Assembly (NCBI GenBank): GCA_002412775.1
Contig: DHVT01000028.1
Location: 76,749 to 140,748, forward strand
Direction: 5' to 3'
Source: Firmicutes bacterium UBA5201
Lineage (GTDB): Bacteria > Bacillota > Clostridia > Peptostreptococcales > Acidaminobacteraceae
DNA length: 64,000 nucleotides
The notes beneath the pieces are model-generated. The model ran no database searches. It was not told where the DNA came from and was given only the letters and a program-made list of their open reading frames with translations. The number at the start of each line of letters is the position of its first letter. Position 1 is the first letter of the stretch. Positions 42,368 through 51,270 of this stretch are shown here, piece after piece. A program made the position numbers and the translations under genes.

Positions 42368-42781
42368 TTACTTACGAATTTCTCTAAGTTTGATACGATT
42401 GATGGCACGCTCAAGTGCCGCTCTGGCTCTGACGATGTCCACTTCCTTGTCGTTGCCTTCATATATGCGGGCTTCAGCTCTACGCTTGGACTCAAGTGCA
42501 CGGTCCATATCGATTTCATCTACCCACTCGGCTGAATCAACTACCATTGTGACGACCGATTCGTACACAGTGACAAATCCTGCCGAACAGGCCGCCCATC
42601 TAAAGGTCTGGTCGTCCTGCCTGATGCGTAGACTACCAACTCGTAATGGAGCTACTAGAGGTTCGTGGTCATATAAAATTCCTATATCGCCTTCGGTTGT
42701 CCGCATAATGGCCATATCCGTCTCGTCCGAAAAAAACGAACGGTCTGGCGTGACTACTTCAAGCTTGAATTTATTGCCCAT
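42368..42781 (-). CDS. atpC: ATP synthase F1 subunit epsilon
   Basis: 137 residues. N-terminal beta sandwich (KFKLEVVTPDRSFFSDETDM, then EGDIGILYDHEPLVAPLRVG with the G-xGILxxHxP motif) and a C-terminal helical hairpin (DRALESKRRAEARIYEGNDK). It links F1 to the c-ring and can inhibit ATP hydrolysis. Last gene of the atp operon, 13 bases after atpD. Confidence 0.95.
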   Translation of the reverse strand: MGNKFKLEVVTPDRSFFSDETDMAIMRTTEGDIGILYDHEPLVAPLRVGSLRIRQDDQTFRWAACSAGFVTVYESVVTMVVDSAEWVDEIDMDRALESKRRAEARIYEGNDKEVDIVRARAALERAINRIKLREIRK

Positions 42782-42794
42782 CTAAACACCTCCA

Positions 42795-44198
42795 CTATGC
42801 CTTGCTATTTTTGTATTTTTCGACAACATCTTCGATCGTTCCACAGTAAAGGAACATTTGCTCTGGAATTTCATCGTGTAAGCCATCTAAAATTTCTCTG
42901 AAACCACGAATGGTGTCTTTGATTGGTACATAAACGCCTTTGAATCCAGTGAACTGCTCAGCAACATGGAATGGTTGCGAGAGGAATCTCTGAATTTTTC
43001 TGGCTCTGCTCACGACCAATTTGTCTGCGTCTGAAAGCTCATCCATACCGAGGATCGCGATGATGTCCTGAAGTTCATTATATCTTTGAAGAATTTCCTG
43101 AACTTCACGTGCCACAGTGTAGTGCTCTTGGCCTACAACATCAGGCATCAAAATTCTCGAAGAAGAATCCAGTGGATCTACCGCAGGGTAAATACCAAGT
43201 TCGGAAATCTTTCTGGAAAGAACCGTTGTCGCATCAAGATGCGAGAACGTCGTCGCCGGAGCCGGGTCCGTAAGGTCGTCCGCCGGAACGTAAACTGCTT
43301 GAACCGATGTGATGGAGCCTTTGGTTGTAGACGTGATACGCTCTTGAAGCGCACCCATGTCTGTAGCAAGCGTAGGCTGATAACCAACGGCACTAGGCAT
43401 ACGGCCAAGAAGAGCCGAAACTTCAGAACCAGCTTGTGTGAATCTGAATATGTTGTCGATGAACAGAAGAACATCTTTACCTTCTTGATCTCTGAAGTAT
43501 TCTGCCATTGTAAGACCTGTAAGGCCAACACGCATCCTTGCTCCAGGAGGCTCGTTCATTTGTCCGAAGACAAGAGCCGTCTTTTCAAGAACGCCGGACT
43601 CCTTCATTTCATGATAAAGGTCGTTACCTTCACGTGTTCTCTCACCAACGCCTGCAAAAACTGACAGACCGCCGTGATTGGTTGCGATATTGTTGATCAG
43701 TTCCTGGATGATTACCGTCTTACCTACACCGGCACCACCGAAAAGTCCGATTTTACCACCTTTGGCATATGGTGCGATGAGGTCGACAACTTTTATGCCG
43801 GTTTCCAGCATTTCTGCTGAAGTTCCTTGCTCCACGAAAGGTGGGGCTTCTCTATGAATCGGCCAAAACTCCGCATCGCCTTTTTCGATTTGACCTTTTT
43901 CGTCAATTGTTTCCCCAAGTACGTTAATGAGTCTGCCCAAAGTTGCATTACCAACCGGTACAGATATTGGTGCCCCTGTAGATACAGCTTCAATACCTCT
44001 TACAAGACCATCTGTCGAACTCATTGCTACCGCTCTGACAGTATTGTCTCCGATGTGTTGCAGAACTTCGGAAACTACATGTATGTCCTTATAATCAATC
44101 CTGATTGCATCATAAATATTAGGAAGCATGTCTGCTTCGAACCTAATATCGAGTACAGGTCCAATGATTTGAACGATTTTACCAATCGCCTGATCCAT
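42795..44198 (-). CDS. atpD: ATP synthase F1 subunit beta
   Basis: 467 residues, the catalytic subunit. Walker A is KIGLFGGAGVGKTVIIQELI, Walker B DVLLFIDNIFRFTQAGSEVS, and the catalytic Glu lies in GVGERTREGNDLYHEM. The signature PAVDPLDSSSRIL is complete. Na+ or H+ specificity is not decided here but in the c subunits. Confidence 0.98.
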   Translation of the reverse strand: MDQAIGKIVQIIGPVLDIRFEADMLPNIYDAIRIDYKDIHVVSEVLQHIGDNTVRAVAMSSTDGLVRGIEAVSTGAPISVPVGNATLGRLINVLGETIDEKGQIEKGDAEFWPIHREAPPFVEQGTSAEMLETGIKVVDLIAPYAKGGKIGLFGGAGVGKTVIIQELINNIATNHGGLSVFAGVGERTREGNDLYHEMKESGVLEKTALVFGQMNEPPGARMRVGLTGLTMAEYFRDQEGKDVLLFIDNIFRFTQAGSEVSALLGRMPSAVGYQPTLATDMGALQERITSTTKGSITSVQAVYVPADDLTDPAPATTFSHLDATTVLSRKISELGIYPAVDPLDSSSRILMPDVVGQEHYTVAREVQEILQRYNELQDIIAILGMDELSDADKLVVSRARKIQRFLSQPFHVAEQFTGFKGVYVPIKDTIRGFREILDGLHDEIPEQMFLYCGTIEDVVEKYKNSKA

Positions 44199-44219
44199 AC
44201 TCTCACTCCTTTATAAACA

Positions 44220-45080
44220 TTATTTTAGTGCTTCCGCACCGCCGACAATTTCTGATATTTCTTGCGTAATAGCCGCTTGTCTCGCTTGGTTGTACGAAAG
44301 TACCAATTCATCGATGATTTCCTCTGCGTTATCGGATGCACTTTCCATCGCGACACGTCTGGCAGCCTGCTCCGAGGCGGCCGATTCGATCAGACCACCA
44401 TAGATGGTGCTTTCCACGTACTTTGGAATGATATATCTGAGCACGTCTTCCGGTGAAGGCTCATAATTGATGAATTCCATCATTTCGTCTGTTTCTTCAA
44501 ATTCCGAACGTTCAATCGGCAACAATTGAAGTGCTGTCGCCACTTGTGAAATGGTGCTTGCAAATCTCGTATACACGAGCTGTATGGCATCTACCTCGCC
44601 CTTGTTGTAAAGCTCAATCGCAATTTTGGATATTTGCGATGCATGGATATGCTCAGGTTTTTCAGAGATGTAGAGAAAACTGTCCGCAATCTTGTAATCG
44701 TGTCTTGCCAGAACATCGTTTCCTCTTCGACCAATCGTCAAAAATTGAGCATTCTCCTTATCTGTTACGTTTTCCAGTGCCTTCTTGATGACATTCGCAT
44801 TGTAACCTCCACAAAGTCCACGATCTGACGTGATGACGATGTATAAGGTTTTTACAATCTCCTTGTCCGAAATGTAACGGGTTTTGATGCTTCGGTCAGA
44901 ACCGAGTATATCCGTTACGGCAGATTGGATCGTGTCAAAATAAGGTTTTGTGATATCCATCCTGTTACGAGCCCTTTTCAGCTTTGCGGTAGAGACCAAT
45001 TCCATCGCTTTTGTAATCTGCATGGTACTGTTGACGCTTCTGATTTTCCTTTTTATATCGCGCGTACCGCTACCTGCCAT
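44220..45080 (-). CDS. atpG: ATP synthase F1 subunit gamma
   Basis: 286 residues, the central rotating shaft. N-terminal helix RDIKRKIRSVNSTMQITKAM and C-terminal helix with RRVAMESASDNAEEIIDELV, then YNQARQAAITQEISEIVGGA, the family signature. The middle has the expected alpha/beta domain (VITSDRGLCGGYNANVIKKA). Gap to atpA is 22 bases. Confidence 0.97.
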   Translation of the reverse strand: MAGSGTRDIKRKIRSVNSTMQITKAMELVSTAKLKRARNRMDITKPYFDTIQSAVTDILGSDRSIKTRYISDKEIVKTLYIVITSDRGLCGGYNANVIKKALENVTDKENAQFLTIGRRGNDVLARHDYKIADSFLYISEKPEHIHASQISKIAIELYNKGEVDAIQLVYTRFASTISQVATALQLLPIERSEFEETDEMMEFINYEPSPEDVLRYIIPKYVESTIYGGLIESAASEQAARRVAMESASDNAEEIIDELVLSYNQARQAAITQEISEIVGGAEALK

Positions 45081-45102
45081 GTTATCCCTCCTATGCGGAA
45101 GT

Positions 45103-46614
45103 TTACTCTACTTTAAAGCCTTTTTTGAACTCAGTGATTGCGCTTTTAAGTTTTTCTTCCATATCTTTTGTTAATTCACTTAACTCAACGATGCTTTTAC
45201 CTATTTCAGGATAATTGAGATCCAAGAAATCAATCAACTCCGCTTCGAAACGACGAATCTGATTTGCATCGACATCCGTCATATAACGATTGACAATCGT
45301 GTATATAGACATGACCTGATGCTCTACGGACATTGGTTTATATTGAGCTTGCTTGAGAATCTGCATGAGTCTTTCGCCGTGCTCGAGAGTCGCTTTTGTA
45401 TCTTTGTCGAGTTCTGAACCGAACTGTGCAAAAGCAGCGAGTTCTCTGTACTGTGCAAGTTCAAGCTTGATCTTGCTCGCAACTTTCTTCATCGCTTTGA
45501 TCTGTGCGGCACCACCAACCCTTGATACGGAAATACCAGGGTTTACAGCTGGTCTTTGGCCGGCAAAGAAAAGTTCTGACTCAAGATAAATTTGACCATC
45601 TGTAATGGAGATGACGTTTGTCGGAATATATGCCGAAACGTCGCCCGCTTGTGTTTCGATGATCGGAAGCGCTGTGATTGAGCCGCCGCCGAGTTTGTCG
45701 CTAAGTTTCGCGGCACGCTCAAGCAATCTACTGTGAATGTAGAATACGTCTCCTGGATATGCCTCACGTCCTGGCGGTCTTCTCAGAAGCAAAGACATGG
45801 CACGGTATGCCACGGCATGTTTGGAGAGGTCATCGTATACGATGAGAACGTGTTTTCCAGCATACATGAGTTCCTCAGCCATTGTTACTCCGGCATAAGG
45901 TGCGATGAATTGGAGCGGAGCCGGGTCGGATGCTGTTGCGGCAACGATACATGTGAAATCCATCGCACCATTGTCCTCAAGTTGCTTCACGATTTGCGCC
46001 ACTGTAGATTTCTTTTGTCCTATAGCGACGTAGATGCAGTAAACATCTGTGTCTTTTTGATTGATGATCGTATCAATCGCTATAGCGGTTTTACCTGTTT
46101 GACGGTCTCCGATGATGAGCTCCCTTTGGCCACGGCCGATTGGAATCATGGAGTCGATCGCTTTGATACCGGTTTGAAGCGGTTCAAATACGGATTTTCT
46201 GTCAATTACACCTGAAGCTTTCGCTTCTATAGGTCTGAATTTGTCAGATGGAATCGGGCCTTTGCCATCGAGCGGTTGACCGAGTGAGTTCACTACTCTA
46301 CCGAAGATGTTTTCGCCTACAGGCACTTCAACAACGCGCTCTGTACGCTTAACCAGATCCCCTTCTCTTATATTTTCGTCTGAGCCAAACAAAACGACAC
46401 CGACACTGTCTTCTTCAAGGTTAAGTACCATGCCATATACTTCATGGGGAAATTCAAGAAGCTCCCCTGACATACAATTTTGAAGCCCATGGACTCTAGC
46501 AATACCATCGCCAACCTGAATGACAGTACCTGTATCCTCTACTTGAAGCTTAGACTCATATTTCTTAATCTGCGATTTGATCACAGAACTAATTTCTTCT
46601 GGTCTTAGATTCAT
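45103..46614 (-). CDS. atpA: ATP synthase F1 subunit alpha
   Basis: 503 residues from the ATG at 46614 (MNLRPEEISSVIKSQIKKYE). P-loop ELIIGDRQTGKTAIAIDTII and signature PAVNPGISVSRVGGAAQIKA are present, with the arginine finger in SVSRVGG. A GTG 9 bases upstream touches the AGGAG site and is less likely. Non-catalytic nucleotide-binding subunit alternating with beta. Confidence 0.97.
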   Translation of the reverse strand: MNLRPEEISSVIKSQIKKYESKLQVEDTGTVIQVGDGIARVHGLQNCMSGELLEFPHEVYGMVLNLEEDSVGVVLFGSDENIREGDLVKRTERVVEVPVGENIFGRVVNSLGQPLDGKGPIPSDKFRPIEAKASGVIDRKSVFEPLQTGIKAIDSMIPIGRGQRELIIGDRQTGKTAIAIDTIINQKDTDVYCIYVAIGQKKSTVAQIVKQLEDNGAMDFTCIVAATASDPAPLQFIAPYAGVTMAEELMYAGKHVLIVYDDLSKHAVAYRAMSLLLRRPPGREAYPGDVFYIHSRLLERAAKLSDKLGGGSITALPIIETQAGDVSAYIPTNVISITDGQIYLESELFFAGQRPAVNPGISVSRVGGAAQIKAMKKVASKIKLELAQYRELAAFAQFGSELDKDTKATLEHGERLMQILKQAQYKPMSVEHQVMSIYTIVNRYMTDVDANQIRRFEAELIDFLDLNYPEIGKSIVELSELTKDMEEKLKSAITEFKKGFKVE

Positions 46615-46630
46615 GTCTAACACACTCCTA

Positions 46631-47173
46631 CTAAATTATTATTTGAGTTAAACCTTCGAGCATACTTTCCAGCTTGAATTTGACTGACCCATCTATGATC
46701 TGGTCACCCATCTTCACCACAAGTCCGCCTACTAGGGCTGGATTGATACTGGAGGCAAGCACAACATGTTTGCCGGTGATTTTCTCCAGATTATGTGATA
46801 AAGCTCCAAGTTGTTCATCAGTTAATGGAATCACGGATTCCACAGATGCTTTTAATACATTATTGTGTTCGTCCACACGACGGTCGAAGTCGTGTTTGAT
46901 TTTTAGTAGTTCAGAACCACGTCTCTTGTCCAGCACTATCTTTAGAAAATTGAGCAACTCCTCTGAAATACTGTCCTTGAAAGCCTCAGTGATGATCGCT
47001 TTCTTTTCCTCAAAATTGACTGTAGGTGTTTTGATAATCTCAAAATAATCCGGATAATCTATCAACACTTGAGCAAAAAAATCAAACTCCTTTTGGATTT
47101 GCTCCAAACGGTCCGTTTCTAGGGCATACTCAAAAATGGCCTGAGAATACGTTATATCGACTAACTTTGCCAT
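46631..47173 (-). CDS. atpH: ATP synthase F1 subunit delta
   Basis: 180 residues, the stator link between F1 and the b subunits. OSCP/delta domain with start VDITYSQAIFEYALETDRLE and C-terminal signature ALVGGLVVKMGDQIIDGSVK. It overlaps atpF by 13 bases. Confidence 0.95.
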   Translation of the reverse strand: MAKLVDITYSQAIFEYALETDRLEQIQKEFDFFAQVLIDYPDYFEIIKTPTVNFEEKKAIITEAFKDSISEELLNFLKIVLDKRRGSELLKIKHDFDRRVDEHNNVLKASVESVIPLTDEQLGALSHNLEKITGKHVVLASSINPALVGGLVVKMGDQIIDGSVKFKLESMLEGLTQIII

Positions 47174-47694
47174 CGCGCTTCACCTACTTCACTGATGAAC
47201 TTATTGATAAGTTCCTTGTGATCGGCTTCATTGAGGTCTTTTTCAACCACTCTCGACGCAGCCATGATCGTAAGATGTGAAATCTGATCTTTCAACTCAT
47301 TAACAGCTTTAACTCTTTCTCTTTCAAGTTCTCTATGGGCATTGAGCTTCATGCTTTCAATATCCGATTCCGCGGCTTTGATGATATCAAAAGCTCTTTT
47401 CTCAGCGCGCAGAGTGTGTTTTTTGACAATATCCTTGCCTTCTTCTTCGGCCATGGAAAGTTTGCCTTCATACTCTTCTTTGTGGCTCAGAGCAATAGCT
47501 TCCACATCCTTGGCATGTTGGATTTGATTTTTGATCTCGTTTTCACGAGTCTGCATAAATTTTGTTACTGGCCCAAATAAAAACTTTCTTAGAATTAAAT
47601 ATAGGATGAGCGTATTGATCAGCTGGAATGCAAAAGTCCAGTTAATTTCTACAAGTCCCAATCTAAGACTCGCAGTTGTCAAGTCCATACTCAT
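47161..47694 (-). CDS. atpF: ATP synthase F0 subunit b
   Basis: 177 residues: one N-terminal membrane helix (INWTFAFQLINTLILYLILR) and a long charged coiled coil forming the peripheral stalk. The family motif FLFGPVTKFMQTRENEIKNQ follows the membrane helix. GGAGG lies 6 bases before the ATG. Only one b-type gene is present, so the stalk is probably a homodimer. Confidence 0.95.
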   Translation of the reverse strand: MSMDLTTASLRLGLVEINWTFAFQLINTLILYLILRKFLFGPVTKFMQTRENEIKNQIQHAKDVEAIALSHKEEYEGKLSMAEEEGKDIVKKHTLRAEKRAFDIIKAAESDIESMKLNAHRELERERVKAVNELKDQISHLTIMAASRVVEKDLNEADHKELINKFISEVGEARWQS

Positions 47695-47728
47695 GTAAAT
47701 CCTCCTTTAAGGGATTATTCCTATATTT

Positions 47729-47995
47729 TTATAGCATTCTCACAAGTGGGTTTGCAAACAACAAAATAAGAGCGATTACCAGTCCGTAGATACCAGTTGT
47801 CTCAGCAACTGCTGCTCCGAGTAACATTGTTCTGACGATATCGCCTTGAGCTTCAGGTTGTCTTCCAACGCCTTCTGCGCCTTTACCTGCTGCATAACCT
47901 TGTCCGATACCAGGTCCGATACCTGCGATCATCGCGAGACCCGCGCCAATTGCTGAAGCGGCAAGAATAAGTGCTTTTCCTGTGATAGGTTCCAT
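47729..47995 (-). CDS. atpE2: ATP synthase F0 subunit c, two-helix form (c2)
   Basis: 88 residues from the ATG with GGAGG 9 bases upstream; two membrane helices. The loop-side GIGPGIGQGYAAGKGAEGVG supplies Gln of the Na+ site, and AAVAETTGIYGLVIALIL supplies the ion-binding Glu followed by Thr. Q and E-T/S in these places are the known Na+ signature of Ilyobacter and Acetobacterium rings. It lies next to the four-helix c1 and is probably the major ring component. Confidence 0.96.
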   Translation of the reverse strand: MEPITGKALILAASAIGAGLAMIAGIGPGIGQGYAAGKGAEGVGRQPEAQGDIVRTMLLGAAVAETTGIYGLVIALILLFANPLVRML

Positions 47996-48046
47996 AATAT
48001 AATTCCTCCTTAAGATTATGTTTAAAATTATTGATCTCAATCCGCG

Positions 48047-48598
48047 TTAGAGTCTTAATAACGGATTGGCAAATAACAACACGAGCGCGATAACCAGCGC
48101 GTAGATTCCCGTCGTTTGAGCGACAGCCTGTCCAACAAGCATCGTTCTTACGATCTGGGATTGTAATTTTGGTCTTTTACCAACCGCCTCAGTTCCTTTT
48201 CCAGCGGCGTAACCTTGACCGATACCAGGTCCTATACCTGCGATCATCGATAGTCCCGCACCTAATGCGGACGCCATGATGACCAGTGCGCTACCCTCGA
48301 GATTGACCAGTGGGTTACCAAAGAGCATTATGAGTGCGACAACCAGTGCCAGTATACCGGATGTTTCTGCGACAGCAGCACCTAGTAGCATGACCATGGT
48401 GGTCTCTCTTTGACTTTTTGGATTTCTCGAAACGGCTTCAGCACCTTTTCCTGCCGCATACCCCTGTCCAATACCTGGGCCGATACCTGCGATCATTGCA
48501 AAACCAGCGCCAATCGCGGTTGCGGAAAGGATGAGTGCTTTCGGTTCAAAGGTCATCAACCATTCGAAAAAGCGCATTATGAAATTGGTTGAATCCAT
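48047..48598 (-). CDS. atpE1: ATP synthase subunit c, four-helix V-type-like form (c1)
   Basis: 183 residues forming two fused c hairpins (about 20-95 and 105-183). Both carry the GIGPGIGQGYAAGKG loop. Hairpin 1 keeps the ion-binding Glu (AVAETSGIL, GAA codon at 48365-48367). Hairpin 2 has Gln instead (AVAQTTGIY, CAA codon at 48116-48118). One site per four helices is the V-type pattern; Acetobacterium woodii c1 is the known parallel. The two hairpins are close copies, indicating internal duplication. The next gene encodes the ordinary c2. Confidence 0.96.
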   Translation of the reverse strand: MDSTNFIMRFFEWLMTFEPKALILSATAIGAGFAMIAGIGPGIGQGYAAGKGAEAVSRNPKSQRETTMVMLLGAAVAETSGILALVVALIMLFGNPLVNLEGSALVIMASALGAGLSMIAGIGPGIGQGYAAGKGTEAVGKRPKLQSQIVRTMLVGQAVAQTTGIYALVIALVLLFANPLLRL

Positions 48599-48634
48599 GA
48601 GTTCACCCCTTTATGATTTATTTCCCTTAGCCAT

Positions 48635-49336
48635 TTATTCCATAGCGCCAGAAATAAATACCATTGTCAACATGGTAAATATAAATGATTGCAGCAATCC
48701 TGCAAACAAGTCGAAATAAATGTGCAGAACAGCCGGAACACCAGCTTGTAGTAATGGAACAGCAAGGCCCAATAGTGACTCTGTGAAACTACCCAGTGCG
48801 CCATAAAGCAGCGTCATGATGATTACGCCTGCAACAATATTTCCGAACAAACGGAAACCGAGCGATATCGGGTTCGCTAGTTCGCCGATAATGTTGAGTG
48901 GCAATAAAAAAGGTATAGGTTCCATAAATCCCTTCGAGTACCCGCCGAGTCCTTTGCTCTTGACTCCAAATGCCTGAGTCAGTACAAAGGTCGTGATGGA
49001 TAAGCTCATTGTGGTGTTAAGGTCTGCTGTAGGGGGTCTAAATCCGAATAATCCGATGACATTGGACAATCCAATGAAGATCAGTAGAGTTCCTACATAA
49101 GGTGCCCAAACAGCATTGCGCTCTCCCATGTTTTGATTCGTCAAGTTGTTGATCGTTTTAACAATCTGTTCCACAACCAGTTGAAATCCTTTGGCTTCTT
49201 TTTTAAGATTCCGAGTAGCAAAAATCGAAAAAACGAGCATAATAAACATGATCAACCAGGTGACAGTTACTGTTTCAGTCACAGGAATGGAGCCAATGTG
49301 AAATACAATACGTGGTCCAAAACCTTCAGCGCCCAT
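48635..49336 (-). CDS. atpB: ATP synthase F0 subunit a
   Basis: About 233 residues with six membrane helices; forms the ion half-channels against the c-ring. The essential Arg lies in NPISLGFRLFGNIVAGVIIM, and LLPLNIIGELANPISLGF is the upstream conserved helix. The ATG at 49336 is preferred (GGAGG 9 bases upstream); one 9 bases earlier directly abuts the Shine-Dalgarno. It overlaps the end of atpI slightly. Confidence 0.95.
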   Translation of the reverse strand: MGAEGFGPRIVFHIGSIPVTETVTVTWLIMFIMLVFSIFATRNLKKEAKGFQLVVEQIVKTINNLTNQNMGERNAVWAPYVGTLLIFIGLSNVIGLFGFRPPTADLNTTMSLSITTFVLTQAFGVKSKGLGGYSKGFMEPIPFLLPLNIIGELANPISLGFRLFGNIVAGVIIMTLLYGALGSFTESLLGLAVPLLQAGVPAVLHIYFDLFAGLLQSFIFTMLTMVFISGAME

Positions 49337-49745
49337 TAGTTTCATCCTCCTTTCTCTTAAAAATGTTTTTGTAGTAGGTCTTGTCATTGAAAAGATTTGT
49401 TGCAAAAATTATCAATTTTATTGTAAGCAATCCGATTACGGTTCCAATGATGTTGATATAGGGTGCCGTAATCGAAACATAAATGACAATTGCTGTGATG
49501 ACATATCTAATGAAATATTGTGTAACCGCAAAAGTTTGTGCTTTTCCCGGATGCATTTTTACCGCCCGATTCAAGGTGTTTGCGAGCTGGAAAAAATTAA
49601 GGGCGCTTATGGCAGAGCCGAAAATCAATCCCATCATGAAAGGAACTGGCTCCTTCAAAAGCACAAAACCCATGATGCCAATTACGGCAACGACTATGGC
49701 AAGTGCTTTGACCACAGTGATTTGAGTCTGTCTAACCGAATTCAT
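49326..49745 (-). CDS. atpI: ATP synthase I-type assembly protein
   Basis: A 139-residue protein with four membrane helices (for example VVKALAIVVAVIGIMGFVLL and YFIRYVITAIVIYVSITAPY). AtpI/UncI proteins help c-ring assembly. Its place between atpZ and atpB fits, and sequence conservation in this family is low. Confidence 0.85.
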   Translation of the reverse strand: MNSVRQTQITVVKALAIVVAVIGIMGFVLLKEPVPFMMGLIFGSAISALNFFQLANTLNRAVKMHPGKAQTFAVTQYFIRYVITAIVIYVSITAPYINIIGTVIGLLTIKLIIFATNLFNDKTYYKNIFKRKEDETNGR

Positions 49746-49749
49746 TTAG

Positions 49750-50040
49750 TCACTTCCGTTTCTTTTTTCTTGCTTCTTTCTCAAATCTCTGAACATAACG
49801 TTCAGGGGTTTCAGAATCCTCATAATCCTTACTTTGCCTTATGGCGAGGACATAGAGATTCCTGAAAGCTGCACCCACTCCGAGGAGCAGACAGATGATC
49901 ATGAAAATGCTGCCATCCCCGAACTTTCTATCCAGCCAGTTGCCAATGAAAACACCCCCGATAATCGGTACGATCATCATGATGCCCACTTGTGATAGAA
50001 GAGCTAGATTTTGTAGAATATTCTTTTGATTTTTCTTCAT
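49750..50040 (-). CDS. atpZ: AtpZ/AtpI family small membrane protein
   Basis: 96 residues, two membrane helices: LALLSQVGIMMIVPIIGGVF and IFMIICLLLGVGAAFRNLYV, with GNWLDRKFGDGS between. This matches the AtpZ family, linked to ion supply or assembly of F0. The basic C-terminal tail is RFEKEARKKKRK. First gene of the atp operon, 33 bases after an extended -10 promoter. Confidence 0.88.
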   Translation of the reverse strand: MKKNQKNILQNLALLSQVGIMMIVPIIGGVFIGNWLDRKFGDGSIFMIICLLLGVGAAFRNLYVLAIRQSKDYEDSETPERYVQRFEKEARKKKRK

Positions 50041-50072
50041 AATTTTGTCCTCAATTTAATAATTACTAAGCT

Positions 50073-50100
50073 ATTATATCATACTTCATTAAAATTTCAG
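50073..50100 (-). promoter_or_regulatory. Sigma-A promoter of the atp operon
   Basis: Minus strand: -35 CTGAAA (50095-50100), 16-base spacer, extended -10 TGATATAAT (TATAAT at 50073-50078). It lies about 35 bases upstream of the atpZ start. The wecB terminator lies just upstream. Confidence 0.75.
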
Positions 50101-50116
50101 CACAATTATTACGAAG

Positions 50117-50149
50117 AAAAGGGTGCAATTGTCACAATTGCACCCTTTT
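50117..50149 (-). terminator. Intrinsic terminator after wecB
   Basis: A 15-bp perfect stem (50117-50131 with 50135-50149) and TCA loop, T-rich on the minus-strand 3' side. It begins at the wecB stop codon and isolates the atp operon. Confidence 0.92.
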
Positions 50150-51267
50150 TAGCCTTTGATTTTCCACATTTTGATAAATCTGACAATTCTTTCACAAGCT
50201 TTACCGTCCCCATAAGGGTTCACCGCTTCCGACATTGCCTTATAGTAATCCACATCTGAAATCAGACGTGATGTCATCTCAATGATTGTGTCTTTTTCAA
50301 CGCCCGCAACAACAACCGTCCCTGCTTCCACCGCTTCAGGACGTTCGGTTTCGGTTCTTAGGACGACAACTGGTTTGCCCAGCGCAGGTGCCTCTTCCTG
50401 TATGCCTCCTGAATCCGTCATGATCAGATATGATTTCGCCATAAGATTTGCAAAAGGCTCATATTCGAGCGGTTCGATGAGATGGATCCTGGAATGTCCA
50501 GCAAGATATTCGCCAGCGGCAGATCTCACTTGTGGGTTGAGGTGTACTGGAAATACGACTTCCACATCGTCATGAAGTTCCACGATCGCTCTGATCGCAC
50601 TGAAAATCTGCACCATGGGTTCGCCAATATTCTCTCTTCTGTGGGCAGTGACAAGAACAACTTTCTTGCCAGTATAATCAATACCGTCCAAAACAGCATC
50701 CTTGAACTTGTAATCAGGCTTGATCACTGAGATCAAAGCATCGATGACTGTATTTCCTGTTTTTACAATTTTTTCCTCACTGATGCCTTCACGGACAAGG
50801 TTCGCAACATTGCCTTCAGTAGCCGCAAAATGAATTGTGGCGAGTCTCGAGGCAAGCATACGGTTCATCTCTTCAGGATAAGGACTGTAAATGTTGCCGG
50901 TTCTGAGTCCAGCCTCCACATGTCCCACGGGAATCTGTTCATAAAAAGCGGCAAGAGCTCCTGCGAGCGTCGTTGTCGTGTCACCATGCACCAGAACAAT
51001 ATCCGGTTTTTCGGACGCAAGAACAGTCTGCACACTTTCGAGAACACGTGCAGTGATTTCAGTAAGAGTCTGGCCATGTTGCATCAAGTTGAGGTCATGA
51101 TCCGGTACGATCTTAAAGACATCCAAAACCTGATCGAGCATTTGTCTATGTTGGGCAGTGACGCAAACAACCGAGTCAATTTCAGGATCCTGTTCCAACA
51201 CCTTAACAAGTGGAGCCATTTTGATGGCTTCGGGCCTAGTTCCGAATAGTGTGAGTACTTTTATCAT
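50149..51267 (-). CDS. wecB: UDP-N-acetylglucosamine 2-epimerase (non-hydrolysing)
   Basis: 372 residues; interconverts UDP-GlcNAc and UDP-ManNAc for wall polymers (MnaA in B. subtilis). Start KVLTLFGTRPEAIKMAPLVK, then VHGDTTTTLAGALAAFYEQI and the C-terminal IMTDSGGIQEEAPALGKPVV, all typical. Unlike legG in the island it is the regular epimerase. It follows tagO by 3 bases; together they supply lipid-linked sugars for teichoic acid-type polymers. Confidence 0.96.
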   Translation of the reverse strand: MIKVLTLFGTRPEAIKMAPLVKVLEQDPEIDSVVCVTAQHRQMLDQVLDVFKIVPDHDLNLMQHGQTLTEITARVLESVQTVLASEKPDIVLVHGDTTTTLAGALAAFYEQIPVGHVEAGLRTGNIYSPYPEEMNRMLASRLATIHFAATEGNVANLVREGISEEKIVKTGNTVIDALISVIKPDYKFKDAVLDGIDYTGKKVVLVTAHRRENIGEPMVQIFSAIRAIVELHDDVEVVFPVHLNPQVRSAAGEYLAGHSRIHLIEPLEYEPFANLMAKSYLIMTDSGGIQEEAPALGKPVVVLRTETERPEAVEAGTVVVAGVEKDTIIEMTSRLISDVDYYKAMSEAVNPYGDGKACERIVRFIKMWKIKG

Positions 51268-51270
51268 GAT

